Positions 41,201 through 52,827 are shown, counted from the stretch's first letter. The stretch: DNA of 64,000 nucleotides from Neelides folsomi (GCA_034687125.1 JAQGBZ010000082.1:1-64000), one strand, 5' to 3'. Numbers and translations: made by a program. Notes: generated by a model from the letters alone, not told the origin.

Positions 41201-44200
41201 CTCACTCATGGTTGTTAATATTGTACATAAAATGAGCATTTGGAGTTTGGGAGCTATTGAAGTAAATGATAATTACTTTGGTTCAAATGATCTACGATGG
41301 ACCAAATGTAGACATTTTGTATTCAAGGAGCTTCTTTGTCTGGACTGAGTAATAAAAGGGATGTATTTATGAAGAGGTGTGCGAGGGGAAGAAAGTTGGC
41401 GGTTGAAAAAGTAGAGAGCTTTTTCATTTTGGCCCTTTATTCCCCAAATTGTAGTTTGGACTTGGGAAAAGGTAAAATGTTTTCCTATTGTGGCGTATGG
41501 GGCCTCCAGATTCCTCCTTTGACTCACTCACCGAGAATGAAATTTCTCCAATTAACTTTAAGGTTCTCAAGAGGGAGGAATGGGGAAGACCTGACCCGTG
41601 ATTCTTCTCAATTACTTTCAACTATTAAAACCCCCCCTTCATTTCACTCACAATTACGACCGAACCAAACAAGGTTTTAAGGTTTTAACAACCGCGTTCA
41701 TAAGTCTTATTTTTCAAATTTAATGACTCCACTCATCGACCATTCCCCTTAAACTCAAATCAATGTTTGGATCAAAAATGATCCTAACATAATAATAACA
41801 TCTTCCTAACATAATAGTAATAACACATAAGTATGTACAATAATTGTAGTTATCTGTAAAGATTTATTTTACATGGAACTTTAAATTTTTCCCTTTTAAA
41901 TGTATACCCATAATGTCTTTTTTTCCTTTTATTATACAAAAAACATCTTGATTTTGGTCGTTGAATACACATGGTGATGTGTATAAATATGGTCTCAAAT
42001 GGAGCTGTGTAGAATGGGGAAAGTTTGTGAATGGATTTAAAGGGAATTTGGGGTGATGTATACTCAATCTTTATACTCTTTGGACAATGAGAAGGTGATT
42101 GAGGGGGTTTTGAAGTTGGGCGAAGAAATGGTGGCTGCCTTGTCGACCCTCACATCCTCAGCCACAACAACGTTGAACAAAATGATGGAAGAGGCAAAAC
42201 CAGCAATTCTCGCCACACTCAATAACATCGAGACTTTACTCTACTCGGCCATTATCAAAATTTCAGGTGTACAAGAATTGAATATATAAATATTATATTG
42301 GATATTATATTATATGTATATTGGAAATTATATTAGATATTACACATGATTTTATATTGGATATATTGGTCAAATATGAGAACCTTTTTTATCCCCGTCT
42401 TAACTTAAATTTAAATATTTATTTCAATTTATTGCATTTGTTAGACTTTTTCTATGAAACTCGAGATGAGGTTGTGAGATCTAAATATTATCAAAATTTG
42501 GCTCGGTTGGCCTCAGACGTCGATCAGCTCTACGTCGATCTTTCTCAGAATGGCCCAGAGAGGAACATAAGGAAATACTATGTCTCAACTCGTGATTTGA
42601 TTTATAAGAAGCTCAGGGCTTTCTTCTCTTTCCGTAAGTTTCCCATCAAATTCATTATAATTATCATGTTAAATTAATTTAATTTACGGAAAGAAATAAA
42701 TAATGGAAAACTAGCTAATTTATAATATTACTATTACTTTTGTTAATCATTGTAATGGATCTATTTTATTATAATTATAATTAGGTAGCGACATTAATAA
42801 TATTTTTCTTATTAATATTTTTATTTATACTTTACATTTACTTATATGGTACAATGTTGCTCTTATATATTGTAGGATTGTACCATATTGCATTGTAGTA
42901 GTTACTATAGGATAAATATATATAGAGTAGGTATATTATTTGTATTATTGTAGGTAATGTTGTAAGATTAAAAAAGGAATTTTTAAGGATGTATACCATG
43001 GATTATAAAAAGGGTTGAATTAAGAGGGGAAAGAATAAAAAGGGAAGGCTTCCTTTTGTAATTAGGTAGGGAAGTTGAAAGGGAGAATTCAAATTAAGAG
43101 TTGAAGGGGATACTTTTCATTTTCATCAAATGGTTTTGATGGGTTGGGAGTCTCGAGGTCCTCAATGTATTTTCCTCACTTGTAGTTCGCAATGAGGTTT
43201 CTGCCTTGTCTTGGGACGATTCAGGAAAATGGACGGAGGTTGTTGAGGAATTTCTTCATCGGCTCTCAGACGACGTCTCGGCCCTCATCTCCCGTGTACG
43301 TCATCCTAAATTAATTTCTAACATCTTCACATGGGATTAAACAAAGCACACCCCGCCCTGGCTCACAATGTCATTTTATTTATAACAAACTCCCTTGTTT
43401 TCATTTTTAGTTCCAATGGCTCGTGGAGTATTTTAATGTGGATGAGGCCATTCAAGACCTTTTGGTTACGGCCTATGTCAAAGGTGGGGATTTGCTTTAT
43501 CAGAAAATCTCCGATGCGACGGGGCGACTCGAAGAATCAAAAACCAAATTCATCTTTGACCCGAAGAGAGGAATTGTGGAGTTGGAACAAAAGTTACCAT
43601 TCCCTTGGACTTCCTTCAATGAAACTCCTCGGATTGCTGTAATTTCAAAACTTTATTTTAAAATTTGGGCGCTTTAAATTTTCCTTTTGCTTTCCACGGT
43701 GGGATGAATAGGAAATTGATGAATTGGCCCAACTCTACCGAATTTCGAATATGTTGAAGAAGAGCGGAGGACCTTCGAGTTTGGACAGGTGGATGGAAAT
43801 TGGGACCAGGAATCTTCTCCCGCCTTTCGATGGTTCGTGAACGGGGGATTTGAGAGAAAGAAATACGAGGTGAGTGGAAATTTAGGTCACGGGATCATCC
43901 TCGACCTCAACCGGTTCTTCACTTTGGACGGATCTATGCAAAGTGGAGGAAACAGTTCTTGTGCTTTGCTCCTTCTTGCTGACTTTGTCGATTCAAACTT
44001 TTCTCTCACTGCCCTTACAAGAACAAAAGAAGATGGGGGACAGGAAAAAGGAATTCTTTTTGCTGCTTTCTCTTCAGCTCTTCTCCTCGACTTCAACGAC
44101 AATGTAAAATGTTCAATTTATTATTCTCAATAATAGTTCATTAATTCACATTTCATTTTAATAAAATATGATCCAATGGGTTTTAATTCATTGAATTCTA

Positions 44201-47200
44201 TTTAGTTATTTAGTAGCAGAAAGGAAATAAAGTTTTACGGTCAAATCAACTCTTTGCATGTCTTACAATTAGCATTTTCAAGTTAGACACGATACTTTGA
44301 GATCAATTAAATGGAACATTACTCAACCACAATGGCGTTTATGTAAAATCTCGACTAATATTAAGATAAATGTTCTTATAGCCTACTGTATAAAATATAT
44401 ACCAAATAACAGGTTATAAAAACGGCACTTTATATCTACTATTTATTTATAAGTGTAAGTATTACATGTGATAGATATATGAAGTAAATGTATTTTGTAT
44501 AAAAAAGTTGATAATAATAAGTAGCGTATGAAGTCGTTTAAGGTCTATAGGTTATTGATGTTAGGTTAATGTTAGTGTAACATAATTTGTGAGGTAGTTG
44601 AATGTGGGAAAGTTTCCATGTTGCGATAAACATTGTTTTAAGTGAAAGGTCGGGACGAAGTTGGTAAATTGGTCGTAGTAGTTTATCTCAATAAGGTTAT
44701 GTAAATCGGTCCCTCCCTCACTAACACGGAAGAATGGAGAATTTATGGAGAGTTGGGTCTTGAATTTGTAAAAGGAATCATCATCACATGTTTTTCTTGT
44801 AGGCTGTGAAAGATGGGAAAGATTCAATTCTCTCCCTTCCCACCTCTACACCTCATTTAGAAGCATACGGTGGACCTCAAGAGATCGTCATCAACATGCG
44901 GGACAATTCAATTACCCTCACTTGTAACATACCCCATGCTTTCTGTCAAATCATGCTTTCAGGTTAGACACATTTAGTATTATGATCTTAAATGTTCACA
45001 TCACTGACATATGGTTTAATATGGTTCAATAAATTCAATACATGATCTTGTAATATCTACAATATGTAGATTATACATCGATGTACTACAATATACCATT
45101 TTTGTAAAATATGTAGGTATACCATATTTGTAAATATAGTAGTATATAGTATATCTTAAGGAGTTTATGTTTCTTAATGTAGGATGGTATTCCGGGAAGG
45201 TTGGTGGACTTTTGGGCACATTGGATGGAGAAACGTTCAACGATCTTCGTTTGCCTAATGGAACTTTACCTCGTGACATCTCGGGACTTTTATCTTCATG
45301 GGACGTGTCAGAAGATGGGAACTGCATCATCCAATCGGAAACCACACCTAAAAGACAATTGTCAGCGGGTTGTGAGAAGATTTTAAAATCGGAGCTTTCA
45401 CCTCTTCAACCTTGTTTCTCAACAGTGAGGAATTTGTTAATTATTTTCTATTTTCTATTGTACTTAATAAATAGCTATAACTTATAATCTATGTTTAATT
45501 AAATATTGAATAGGTGAATACAAGTCTTTATGAAGATGTATGTGAAGTAAATGGAGTTTGCAAGGCTGCTTTGACTTACTTGACCAGATGTCAATCAGAA
45601 GGGATTTTGGTTCAAGTTCCCTCTGCTTGCACCAAGTAATTCAATAAACATTTCACACAACGCCAATTTCCAATCCATCCATCAATAATTATCAATGTTA
45701 CATATTTATTAGATGTTCACTCAACGGGGAAGAAATGATTGATGGGGAAGTGAAGCTCTTGGAAAAGAATTCTTCATCTACTGACGTCGTTCTCATTGTT
45801 GAAGCCCGAGAATGCAATCGGAACTTGAGATCTAAAAAGAAGCTGGACGGATTTATCAAATTGTTTGAACAAGAATTGGCCCTTGGTTCTTTCAAACCTC
45901 CGAGGTGAATTTAAATATCCATTTAAATATCCATTCTAATGATAATTTAAAGGTTGTTTAAAATATATTGAATTTTTTAGATACGCCGTTGTGGTGTTTG
46001 GCGGCGAGGGAATTTTTGCTCATCCTCATCCGATTGTTATTAAAGGGAGAGTTTTCTCAACTGACCCAAGAAACCATCTTGGTGCGGTTCCTCAAGGTAT
46101 TCAAACATATTTACAAGTCAATTGGAAAATTATTCATTATTATCACTATGTATATTTATCAGTTAAATCTCTCCGTTCACATTTATTCATGGGAAATTTG
46201 AATATATTGGATTTAGGTTCTGGTGGCTCGATTGGTGATGTTTTCGCTGCTATTTCCCTCGCCTTGTCATTGGAATTTAGAGAAGGGGCGAGTAAAACAC
46301 TCATTTTATTCCCATGCAACTCATGTATAAGGAAAACATCTTCCGTGAGTTCCGACCTTATTCAAATGTTTGAATCAGATATGAAATCATTTATTTTAAA
46401 TCAAACAATGTTTTTTTCGTTTGATGATTAGATTGAGTTTTCTCGAATGGCTTATGGATTACAAGAACATGGAGCGAAATTACATGTTTTAACAAATGAC
46501 GAATTCATATTTGAGAATATAAATATTGGGAAAAAATTCTTTGGTTAGAAATTATATAAATTTTTATTTTAAATAAGAACTATTACATAATTAACGAGAT
46601 TAATCATCATTAAAAAGGCATATATAGTGAAATATGTATGTGTATGAAATTTTATTAAAATTTTATACAATTTATAATGTACATTACAAAACTGATTATA
46701 GGAATTGATTCTCAATTTGCTTATATTAAATCGGACTCGGATAAAAATGGTCTTAAGGGTGACTTGAAAATAAAGAGATTGGCCAAACTTCCAAATGAAC
46801 GTGATGTGTGCAATCATCTCGCATTGCGAACAAACGGTTCCTTATTTTCACCCATTTGATATATCAAAAATATATTTTACCATTTTAAATAATTTAAATG
46901 TAATTACATTAATTTTTGATATGCAAATAGGTACTGTGTTCGCTGGGCGGAAGCTTCAAAACAAAAAAGATTTTTTTGCTCGCGTTTTGAGTCGGAGAAT
47001 TGTTAAATCTGCAGAACCGCCGCCATGCCAAAATTGCTATTGTAGTGGAACAAAGGCAGGAGTTGGGAAAGTACAATGCTTCTTATGTGGCTACACTCCT
47101 GACCTTCTAACCGATGTAATTCCCTCGTAATAAGATATAAACTCCATCAGTCATTTATTAAATATTGAAATATTCTTTTCCATCCCAGAGCGAGAATGAG

Positions 47201-47287
47201 CTGAATGAAAATGAGACTCGAGACGTCGATCGAACACTTTATCGCTCAAACAACAACTCGGACGAAGATGATGAAGAATCTTTCTAA
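16613..47287 (+). CDS. apoLpp: apolipophorin precursor (apoLpp/RFABG-type large lipid transfer protein)
   Basis: A multi-exon gene of about 57 small exons, roughly 4,000 residues or a little more, larger than the about 3,300 residues usual in insects. The order of parts fits the family: an ATG with a hydrophobic signal (KELLGLCFSLLLFTVASG), vitellogenin-N lipid transport module (16613-23205), open beta-sheet region with PTGIGLPLNLTALAT (23853-24028), long beta-rich lipid-binding centre, VWD domain (about 43870-45424), and a C-terminal tail with a CQNCYC...CFLC cluster and an acidic end. These precursors are cleaved into apoLp-II and apoLp-I and form the scaffold of haemolymph lipophorin, carrying diacylglycerol, sterols and lipid-linked morphogens. 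Most junctions keep phase. Three places do not (19286-19965, 39719-41012, 43712-43870), so an exon or frame there is unresolved. Decapod-type large discoidal lipoprotein is an alternative name for the same family. Confidence 0.88.
16680..18293 (+). other. first intron of the apolipophorin gene
   Basis: A 1.6-kb intron follows the signal-peptide exon. It is AT-rich with TA-type simple sequence near 17368-17386. Open frames at 17507-17963 on both strands are without motif. First introns often hold enhancers, but I cannot point to a site here. Confidence 0.55.
18612..18651. repeat. short tandem repeat, 9-bp unit
   Basis: About four and a half copies of a 9-bp unit (AAATTTAAC) stand head to tail in the apolipophorin intron between the exons ending 18594 and starting 18711. 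The copies are nearly identical, so the array is recent or unstable. It lies before the pyrimidine-rich acceptor and probably does not affect splicing. Confidence 0.9.
19097..19122. repeat. ATG trinucleotide microsatellite
   Basis: About eight copies of ATG/TGA lie in an apolipophorin intron just before the exon at 19144. They make a spurious Met run at the start of an open frame but are not coding, since the exon enters at 19144 with matching phase. Confidence 0.9.
20349..20371. repeat. TA dinucleotide microsatellite
   Basis: About eleven TA repeats lie in the intron before the apolipophorin exon at 20404. Similar but less regular TA-rich stretches occur near 11710-11755 and 17368-17386. 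Confidence 0.9.
23264..37380 (+). CDS. apoLpp: apolipophorin part 2: open beta-sheet and long central lipid-binding region
   Basis: Exons: 23264-23383, 23853-24028, 24106-24288, 24654-24909, 25664-25808, 25947-26123, 26173-26438, 27045-27308, 27763-27802, 27989-28070, 28114-28132, 28264-28700, 29371-29564, 29881-30043, 30629-30842, 30891-31110, 31260-31525, 31583-31801, 31864-32082, 32149-32304, 32625-32861, 32914-33060, 33117-33497, 33556-33735, 33865-33995, 34578-34820, 35037-35205, 35648-35838, 35925-36285, 36795-37010, 37079-37187, 37244-37380. Phases agree across all of these junctions. Alternating hydrophobic and polar residues with many charged pairs fit amphipathic beta strands that lie on the lipid surface. 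The exon at 25664 could instead run to 25856 with a later acceptor, and the 27763-27989 pair is the least certain join. Confidence 0.75.
24910..25663 (+). other. apolipophorin intron with chance open frame
   Basis: An intron of about 750 bp separates phase-0 exons. The part 25260-25660 is less AT-rich and carries a 131-codon open frame on the minus strand, but the translation has no recognisable domain and no splice support. I treat it as non-coding. Confidence 0.6.
34143..34522. mobile_element. MITE-like element with 19-bp inverted termini, mariner-type right end
   Basis: The sequence GAGGCTAAAATCGCTTCGT (34143-34161) is repeated inverted at 34496-34514 with two mismatches. Beyond the right arm the element ends CACCCTGTA, and the inward-reading ACAGGGTG type is common at mariner-type termini, with TA as target. 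The left outermost bases no longer match, so that end is eroded. It lies inside the apolipophorin intron 33996-34577 and carries no transposase coding sequence, so it is non-autonomous. Confidence 0.6.
35419..35592. mobile_element. small MITE with perfect 29-bp inverted repeats
   Basis: The 29 bases at 35425-35453 (starting TAAGTGTATTTTAACTTGAC) recur exactly in inverted orientation at 35558-35586, about 100 bp away. The match extends outward a few more bases with one mismatch (TATAR). The element sits in the apolipophorin intron 35206-35647 and has no coding capacity. Perfect arms suggest a young insertion. The superfamily is not decided because no clear target duplication can be read. Confidence 0.75.
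37912..43638 (+). CDS. apoLpp: apolipophorin part 3: C-terminal helical/beta region before the VWD domain
   Basis: Exons: 37912-38124, 38255-38430, 38504-38651, 38708-38879, 39110-39294, 39355-39509, 39587-39718, 41013-41129, 42095-42266, 42445-42633, 43186-43295, 43411-43638. The stretch moves from beta-rich to helix-rich sequence (LNKMMEEAKPAILATLNNIE, WTEVVEEFLHRLSDDVSALI) and ends in PFPWTSFNETPRIA, which resembles the pre-VWD segment of other apolipophorins. The exon 39110-39294 ends in a GC donor (GAG|GCAAGT). Phase 2 at 39718 does not fit the phase-0 exon at 41013, so at least one small exon lies between them. A candidate is 39779-39790, but it does not fix the phase. Confidence 0.7.
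39719..41012 (+). other. apolipophorin intron region with a probable missing exon
   Basis: The exon ending at 39718 leaves phase 2, while the convincing exon at 41013 (VRVFYQSFDSWWRESG) starts in phase 0. An exon of 3n+1 bases must lie between, or one border is wrong. The region is AT-rich around 39900-40500. A 12-nt candidate at 39779-39790 is flanked by AG and GT but does not restore phase. Confidence 0.5.
41130..42094 (+). other. apolipophorin intron
   Basis: An intron of about 965 bp lies between two phase-0 junctions. The part 41330-41680 is less AT-rich with an open frame of 114 codons that shows no family resemblance. An additional in-phase exon cannot be ruled out. Confidence 0.5.
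43712..47287 (+). CDS. apoLpp: apolipophorin part 4: VWD domain and Cys-rich, acidic C-terminus
   Basis: Exons: 43712 to 44103 (with an internal frame change, see findings), 44803-44962, 45183-45424, 45514-45635, 45713-45904, 45981-46096, 46217-46344, 46432-46543, 46702-46836, 46931-47115, 47189-47287 (TAA). The VWD domain shows GHGIILDLNRFFTLDGS, CALLLLADFVDSNFSLTAL and WYSGKVGGLLGTLDGETFND, the expected order of hydrophobic strands and Gly-rich turn. After it comes a Rossmann-like stretch (STDVVLIVEARECN, YAVVVFGGEGIFAHPHP) and then a Cys cluster (CQNCYC, CFLCGY) and a tail rich in Asp and Glu, as at the C-terminus of apolipophorins. Two AATAAA hexamers follow 70-90 bases downstream. Confidence 0.82.
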
Positions 47288-47708
47288 GCACAAACCCAAT
47301 ATTATCTTATAAAAGACCTTAAATGAAAAAGTATTTGACATTTTAATCATTTAACTATAAATAAAATATATTAATAAACAAATAACGTAACAAATTCAAA
47401 GTGCACTCCGATTTAAATTTTAAATACTTATATAAACTAAATATATTATTAACTGCAATTAAGATTAATAAATAAATTAATTTTGTTCATGATTAGAATC
47501 ATTATTTGTGAACTATTCTATGTATCTGTATATACTGATATATGTGTCTTTGGTATAAGTAAATAAAATATATTTTAAATCAGTTTGTTAAATATTATAA
47601 ATTCGATAATAAAAATCCGAAAAGAAAGTTTTATGATCAATAATTGAATTGAATATAAAATAAATAACAAAATATATTATTTATTCAGTTAAGTATTAAA
47701 AGCACTGT
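47288..47708. other. convergent intergenic region with poly(A) signals for both genes
   Basis: This 421-bp AT-rich stretch separates the stop codons of the apolipophorin gene (+) and TRMT13 (-). AATAAA hexamers lie at 47360-47365 and 47373-47378 on the plus strand, and one on the minus strand at 47680-47685, only 24 bases after the TRMT13 stop. Both 3' UTRs are therefore probably short and may nearly meet. Confidence 0.7.
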
Positions 47709-49660
47709 TTATGTCGCACCATGGCGAGTGGCAACGATTGCGACGTTTTCATAAGTCGTTTCCGAATCAACGTAGTGCACAAGAGAGGCATTGAGCCCAA
47801 ATGACCGAATTCCCTCCGCTCGGCAAGTATCAATGAGTTCTTTGACCATAAGGCCATAACGACGCCGATCTTCGATCCGAAGACCAAGAGATGAATAGCT
47901 ACATAAATAGACAACAAAGGGACTTTTAACAAATAACTACCTAGGAATAAATAAGAAAATATTTTCCATTTTAAACCCTTTCATATTCTACTCTTGGTAT
48001 ACAATATAACATATAATTAAAATATTCGCTAATAATAAGAATCTTACAGTTCGTTATTTATCTTAACATCATCAATGTCGTTTGATTCTTGGTCAAATCT
48101 CCCTGTACCAGTTCCACAAGTTGCCCAGCCTGCAATTCCAGCCAGAGATTTGAAATCTTTCTCATTAAACCCAAGGTTCTAAATAAATAAACATAATTTA
48201 ATAACTTGATTATATTTTAGTTTATTATATTATTTTTCTTACTTCTAGAATGTTTTTTCCAAAAAGACGGCTCCATGTACATTGATGATGGCAGCAGGTT
48301 GCAAATATAATTCCAGAAACGTTATTAATTGCATCATTCGTTTCGAGAAGACATTTGAGAGCCATATCTTTCAAAACGATTACAATAATTTAATTATTAG
48401 ATTAACTCAAAATTAGTTCTCATGAAGATGTAAATTGTATAATGATTAATTATAAATCTTATGACTGAATTAAATCATAGCAAATAATAAGTATGTGTTT
48501 ATACAATCAGAAATTAAAATCAAGTTTGATTAATCACCTAATGCACCCCCACAAAGATGTTTGCTTACTCCCACAACTTTACTTCCCTTGGCTACAGACG
48601 GCACCATTGCCAATCGCAAGTGTTGAATATCAATTCGAATTCGCGTAACGGCAAAATCTGATCCTTTCAACTTATTGTCTTGCTTGTGGCGATGCGAAGC
48701 TCGGTCGAGAAGAACGAATTCACTTTTTAATCCAACCTGACCCATCCAATAAGTCAAGGAACCTACAAATAGATTATAAAATTATTAATAAGATAACATC
48801 GATATTTAAATATGATTTATTGGGCTATAAAAGTAATTTCAACAATGAAGGTATTTTAATCATCACAATTAATATTATTACCTTTTCCAGAACCAAATTC
48901 AATGAAGCATTTATCATCAGTGAGGAGTTGATTAACTTCAAGAAGATTAAGTAATGATGCTGTTTGACTGATATGCTTTGCCACCTTTGGACCAATGTCA
49001 TTTCGAATCAACTCTGAAGCTGGAACCGGATGTAAAGAATAGGATTTGGAAATATCTTTCACTATTTCTGAAAATGTTTAAATAATTAAATTTCTTTTTA
49101 TTTATTCTTTTAATATTTAATATATATTGATTATTTTATGATGAATAATATATAATTTTTGTATTTATCATGAATTAATGTTTACTTGAATGAGCAATTG
49201 AAATTTTTTTGAGTATTTTGTCTAAATCTTCAGCTTCCAGTTGGGCAAGTGAAAGACCTTGGTCAACAACACCAACTCCGTTGAGATCTTTTGAAAAGTA
49301 AGGTTCGGGAGTTCTTGGTCGTCCGTTACATCTTTTCAAGTGATGGTCAAAATATTCAATGTCAACGGTACTATGAATTAAAAAAATTATTTCTCGTTGT
49401 AGAAAATTAAAATTGATTTGAGAGATTAAAGGTTAAATAAATATGAATTACTGTCTTGGATCGTATGGGCAAGGAGTTCTCTTCTTTGGTCCTTCACTCG
49501 CATCGTCAATTACGATATGTTGTACACAAAATTTACTTCCATCTGTCACAGACAATCGACAAAATCGGCGTTTCTTTTCCAAAAAGAATCCGCATGTCGA
49601 TTCACCTTGTGGCTCTTTTAAAACTAATGGACGTTTTAAACTCTTTTCACAATTATCCAT
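47709..49660 (-). CDS. TRMT13: tRNA 2'-O-methyltransferase TRM13, complete, 7 exons
   Basis: Exons on the minus strand: 49660-49452, 49370-49186, 49067-48882, 48762-48538, 48367-48243, 48178-48048, 47898-47709 (TAA). All phases agree and give 416 residues. An N-terminal CCCH zinc finger (C23, C34, C45, H48, with CGFFLEKKRRFC) is followed by a CHHC finger (C64, H70, H80, C84, with CPYDPRHTV). The methyltransferase part has a SAM-binding motif FIEFGSGKG at residues 186-194, then LLDRASHRHKQD, RIRIDIQHLRL, VSKHLCGGALG and CCHHQCTW, the hallmark order of TRM13. The enzyme methylates the ribose of nucleotide 4 in the acceptor stem of certain tRNAs (Gly, Pro, His in yeast). The start is the ATG at 49660, just before the first finger. 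All expected motifs are present, so it looks functional. Confidence 0.95.
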
Positions 49661-52600
49661 TATTTTAAAATATGGATTAACATTCTCAAATGAACAGCAA
49701 AAATTATCACAAGTAAAAAATAAATAAGTTTAAGCAAAAAGAATTGAATTAAAACATTTCAACAGCGTGGAAAACTACAAATGAAAAATTTAGCGGAGAA
49801 AGCATAGGCAAGATTTAACTTCTTGGAAATTGTTAGGGTGAATTGAAACTTATTTTGCTCTTACCGAGTGAAAGATTATCAAATAAAATAAATAACATTA
49901 TTTATTTATTTAATTTAACACTATGCCAATACGTATTATGCTCTGAAATCAACTTTATTTTAAATTATACTTATATTCATACGTAACATAACTAGTTTTG
50001 TTTATTTTGGTCAATATTAATATAAAATTTAATAAACAAGATATTCTAATCATAATATAAATACAGTATAGTAGGTATTATCACAATTTAAAATAGGTAA
50101 CAGCATATTTACTAAATATATAGTTTTGCCATGCAATTTTATATTTCTTGAAGCAATCAATTTCAATTGCCATCCAACAAGGAAATGCCACGTCAATTAT
50201 GGGAACTTTGCCTTTATCAAATAACTTGGGGGAAATCTTTAATTGACCATAATTTTTTATATAAATTTTATATTGGTTTTTAATTTACTTTGATCAATAT
50301 TAATGATACAAATTAGTTTTAAAAGTATACTTAAAACTTACAAATAAACTTCGAAAAAACATAATTTATTTCATTGAGTGCGAATTAACGTTAAATAAAA
50401 TTGGCTTAAATGAATCGTTTTAACGTTCTCATATGTTGGTAAATTACTCCTCGTTCCATTAAACATTCTCCATTGGCGTGTGTGTACACATTCTGCATAA
50501 AAATGTAATTTTAACTTTGTGACTTCAAAGAGGGTTTTTGTAAGTCGTCGAGTGCATCTTTTCGGGGATTTTGGGGCCGTGGGTGGAAAGGAGCCGAAGT
50601 GAGTCTTCACCAGGGAATTCCCAGTCTCAAATCTCTCTTTTAACTATTTTAATATATAATAATAATAATAAAGTGGGAATGGAGGTCGTGGGTGTTTCTT
50701 GGCGTCTTTGGTCGTAAGGCGGGTGGGAGGGTTCGGTCGGGGTCGGGAAGGAGGTGAAAGGGCACGAGGAAATCTTTGCTTTCATCCTTCGCCGAGTGGG
50801 CGTTCACCTCATTTTCATCCAATGCAGAGACACACGGAAGTTGGCCATTTTTTCTCACCCGCAGTTCCGCCAATTCCCATTGGAGTCTTTTATCATCCAC
50901 AGTCATCCGATGGAAAACAACCCGAGAAACATTGATTTACTAAATAGACATACTTTATGAACTCCTCATTTAATGAACACATTCCCACATTTATTAAATT
51001 ATTACATTAAACTTTCCCATTTATTAAAAGGCCAATAAATTAAAAAGGCCTTTCTACTCCAAGAGAATGAAATTCCAAATATGTTATTTAATCACAATTT
51101 TCCACAAATGTCGAATCGATCATTTTGGTCTCCTTTAATTGGTCCCTTCAATATTCCCAATTCCCTTTGATGTTTCTCTGTGTTGAAGAAGTTGGGAGAA
51201 CTTGGCGAGGGTTCTCGAACACACGATGAGGAACTCAAAGGAATAAAAATACGCTTTCCAAATCTCTATTCCCTTCTTGAGCAAGGAACAACTCATGGAT
51301 TCGCACGTGTGTATTTATGTCCATGCAGATAAGTGATTTGCCTACAAGCTCCAGTTCCTGTCTCGCCTCATTCGCACACTTTGATTTTCACAAACTCCCA
51401 GCTGCTAAAATGGAGACATGAAGAGATTGCTAAACAACCCTTTTGTATTTCTCTCATTTTCTATGGCCAATCATCCTGATAGCTGAAAAGAGGAAATGGA
51501 TTAAGGAAATGAACGGTTTAATACAATTCACGATCCGATTTTAATTAACTTCTCTCTAATGATTAAATTACCATTCAAACAGTTGCACTTCATCAACTAT
51601 CTTTTATAAATATATAGTAACTACACATTTATAATAGTAATAGTAATATTGGTATACTAATGGTAAACATTATAAAATACTACACACATATATTCTACGC
51701 TATGCTTAAGAATTACGCTGTTATTTCTTTAAAGATACAACGCATATGATATCGATATAATTTATATTTACATTATGTATAAAGTATAGTATGTACCTAT
51801 ATAACATAAGCATTTAGTAGTATAGTTTAATATTTATTATAGCTAAACTTTTGTATATTGAGTGTAAGGGCAAGGAATCATGAATTATTTAATGCTTTTA
51901 CTTCGTTTGTAAATTGTAAATTCATCTCGACCTCACATTGACTTCCGCTCTTTGAGCTCTTTCAACTTTTTGTTAATGTCGTAAATTGGAAGAATGGCAA
52001 TTTTGTATCTTCTAATTTTGACTCTTGTCCCACTTAACTTTTTTCGCTCATTCCCATTGTCAGCAGTTCATGAAATTTTAAAATTTGCAAAATGGATTTG
52101 ATGGATGGATTTGAGTTAAAAATCAAACAAGAAATATGAATTATTTGATATGTCTGGAGCTATTTTTATTACCTTGTGCCATTTGTATCAAAAAATGCGA
52201 AATAAACAAAAAAATTGACATTTTGTAAAGGAAGGATTTTGTGAGAGTGAGAAAAGATTTTATGGAATAATTACCTATGTCATTTATATTTAATAAAGTA
52301 ACTCAATTAGATCGATATTTGGTATGTGAATAGAATGAAGCAAAGTTTATGTGCAAATAAGTTATGCATAATTTTGGCAATGTAGAGAAAACACTTCAAC
52401 TATTTATACACAATGAGTCTATCTTAAAAGCAATAATAATTAGTGATATAGTTAGTATTAATAGTTTCCAAACAGATATCAATTAACTTTTACAATACTG
52501 GCAATATTCTTATATTAAACGATATTTCAATTTATTTATGTAATATTAATACATACACTAATTACATTACATAGCTATAAATACATAAGTGTAAGTATGC

Positions 52601-52768
52601 GGTATAATATTATTGGTTATAAGATAATTAACATAATTAATAATTTATAAGTAGTAATAATCATCAGCATATATGAAACGTTATTTAATTCAAATTTAAA
52701 TATCAATTATTTTAAATTTGAACAAATTCCACAAATGTATTCGTTCTATCTGTAACAGTTGTTCTTAC
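49661..52768. other. intergenic, mostly AT-rich, with one GC-richer island
   Basis: No gene is firmly supported. The island at about 50670-50930 is clearly GC-richer and open on both strands, including an 85-codon frame on the minus strand starting at 50906, but neither translation resembles a family I know. A short AAT repeat lies at 50655-50671. The 5' UTR and promoter of TRMT13 should lie just above 49660. Confidence 0.5.
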
Positions 52769-52827
52769 CCTTTGACCTTCAATGACTTTCATGGTTGGAG
52801 CGGGAACCACCGGACGTGGAATTTCAC
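52769..52827 (-). CDS. possible orphan coding exon
   Basis: On the minus strand a 59-nt open stretch reads EIPRPVVPAPTMKVIEGQR. It is preceded by a good acceptor (GTATTTTTAG) and followed by a strong donor (GTAAGA). It starts in phase 1 and ends in phase 0. The Pro-rich opening followed by a short strand and EGQ resembles the first strand of an Ig-like domain, but that is a weak similarity. Neighbouring exons are not found, so it may belong to a large-intron gene, be a remnant, or be chance. Confidence 0.3.

Noticed and set aside
41336-41680. 114-codon frame taken first as a further apolipophorin exon
   Set aside because: No similarity to the family, and the phase-0 exons on either side fit each other without it.
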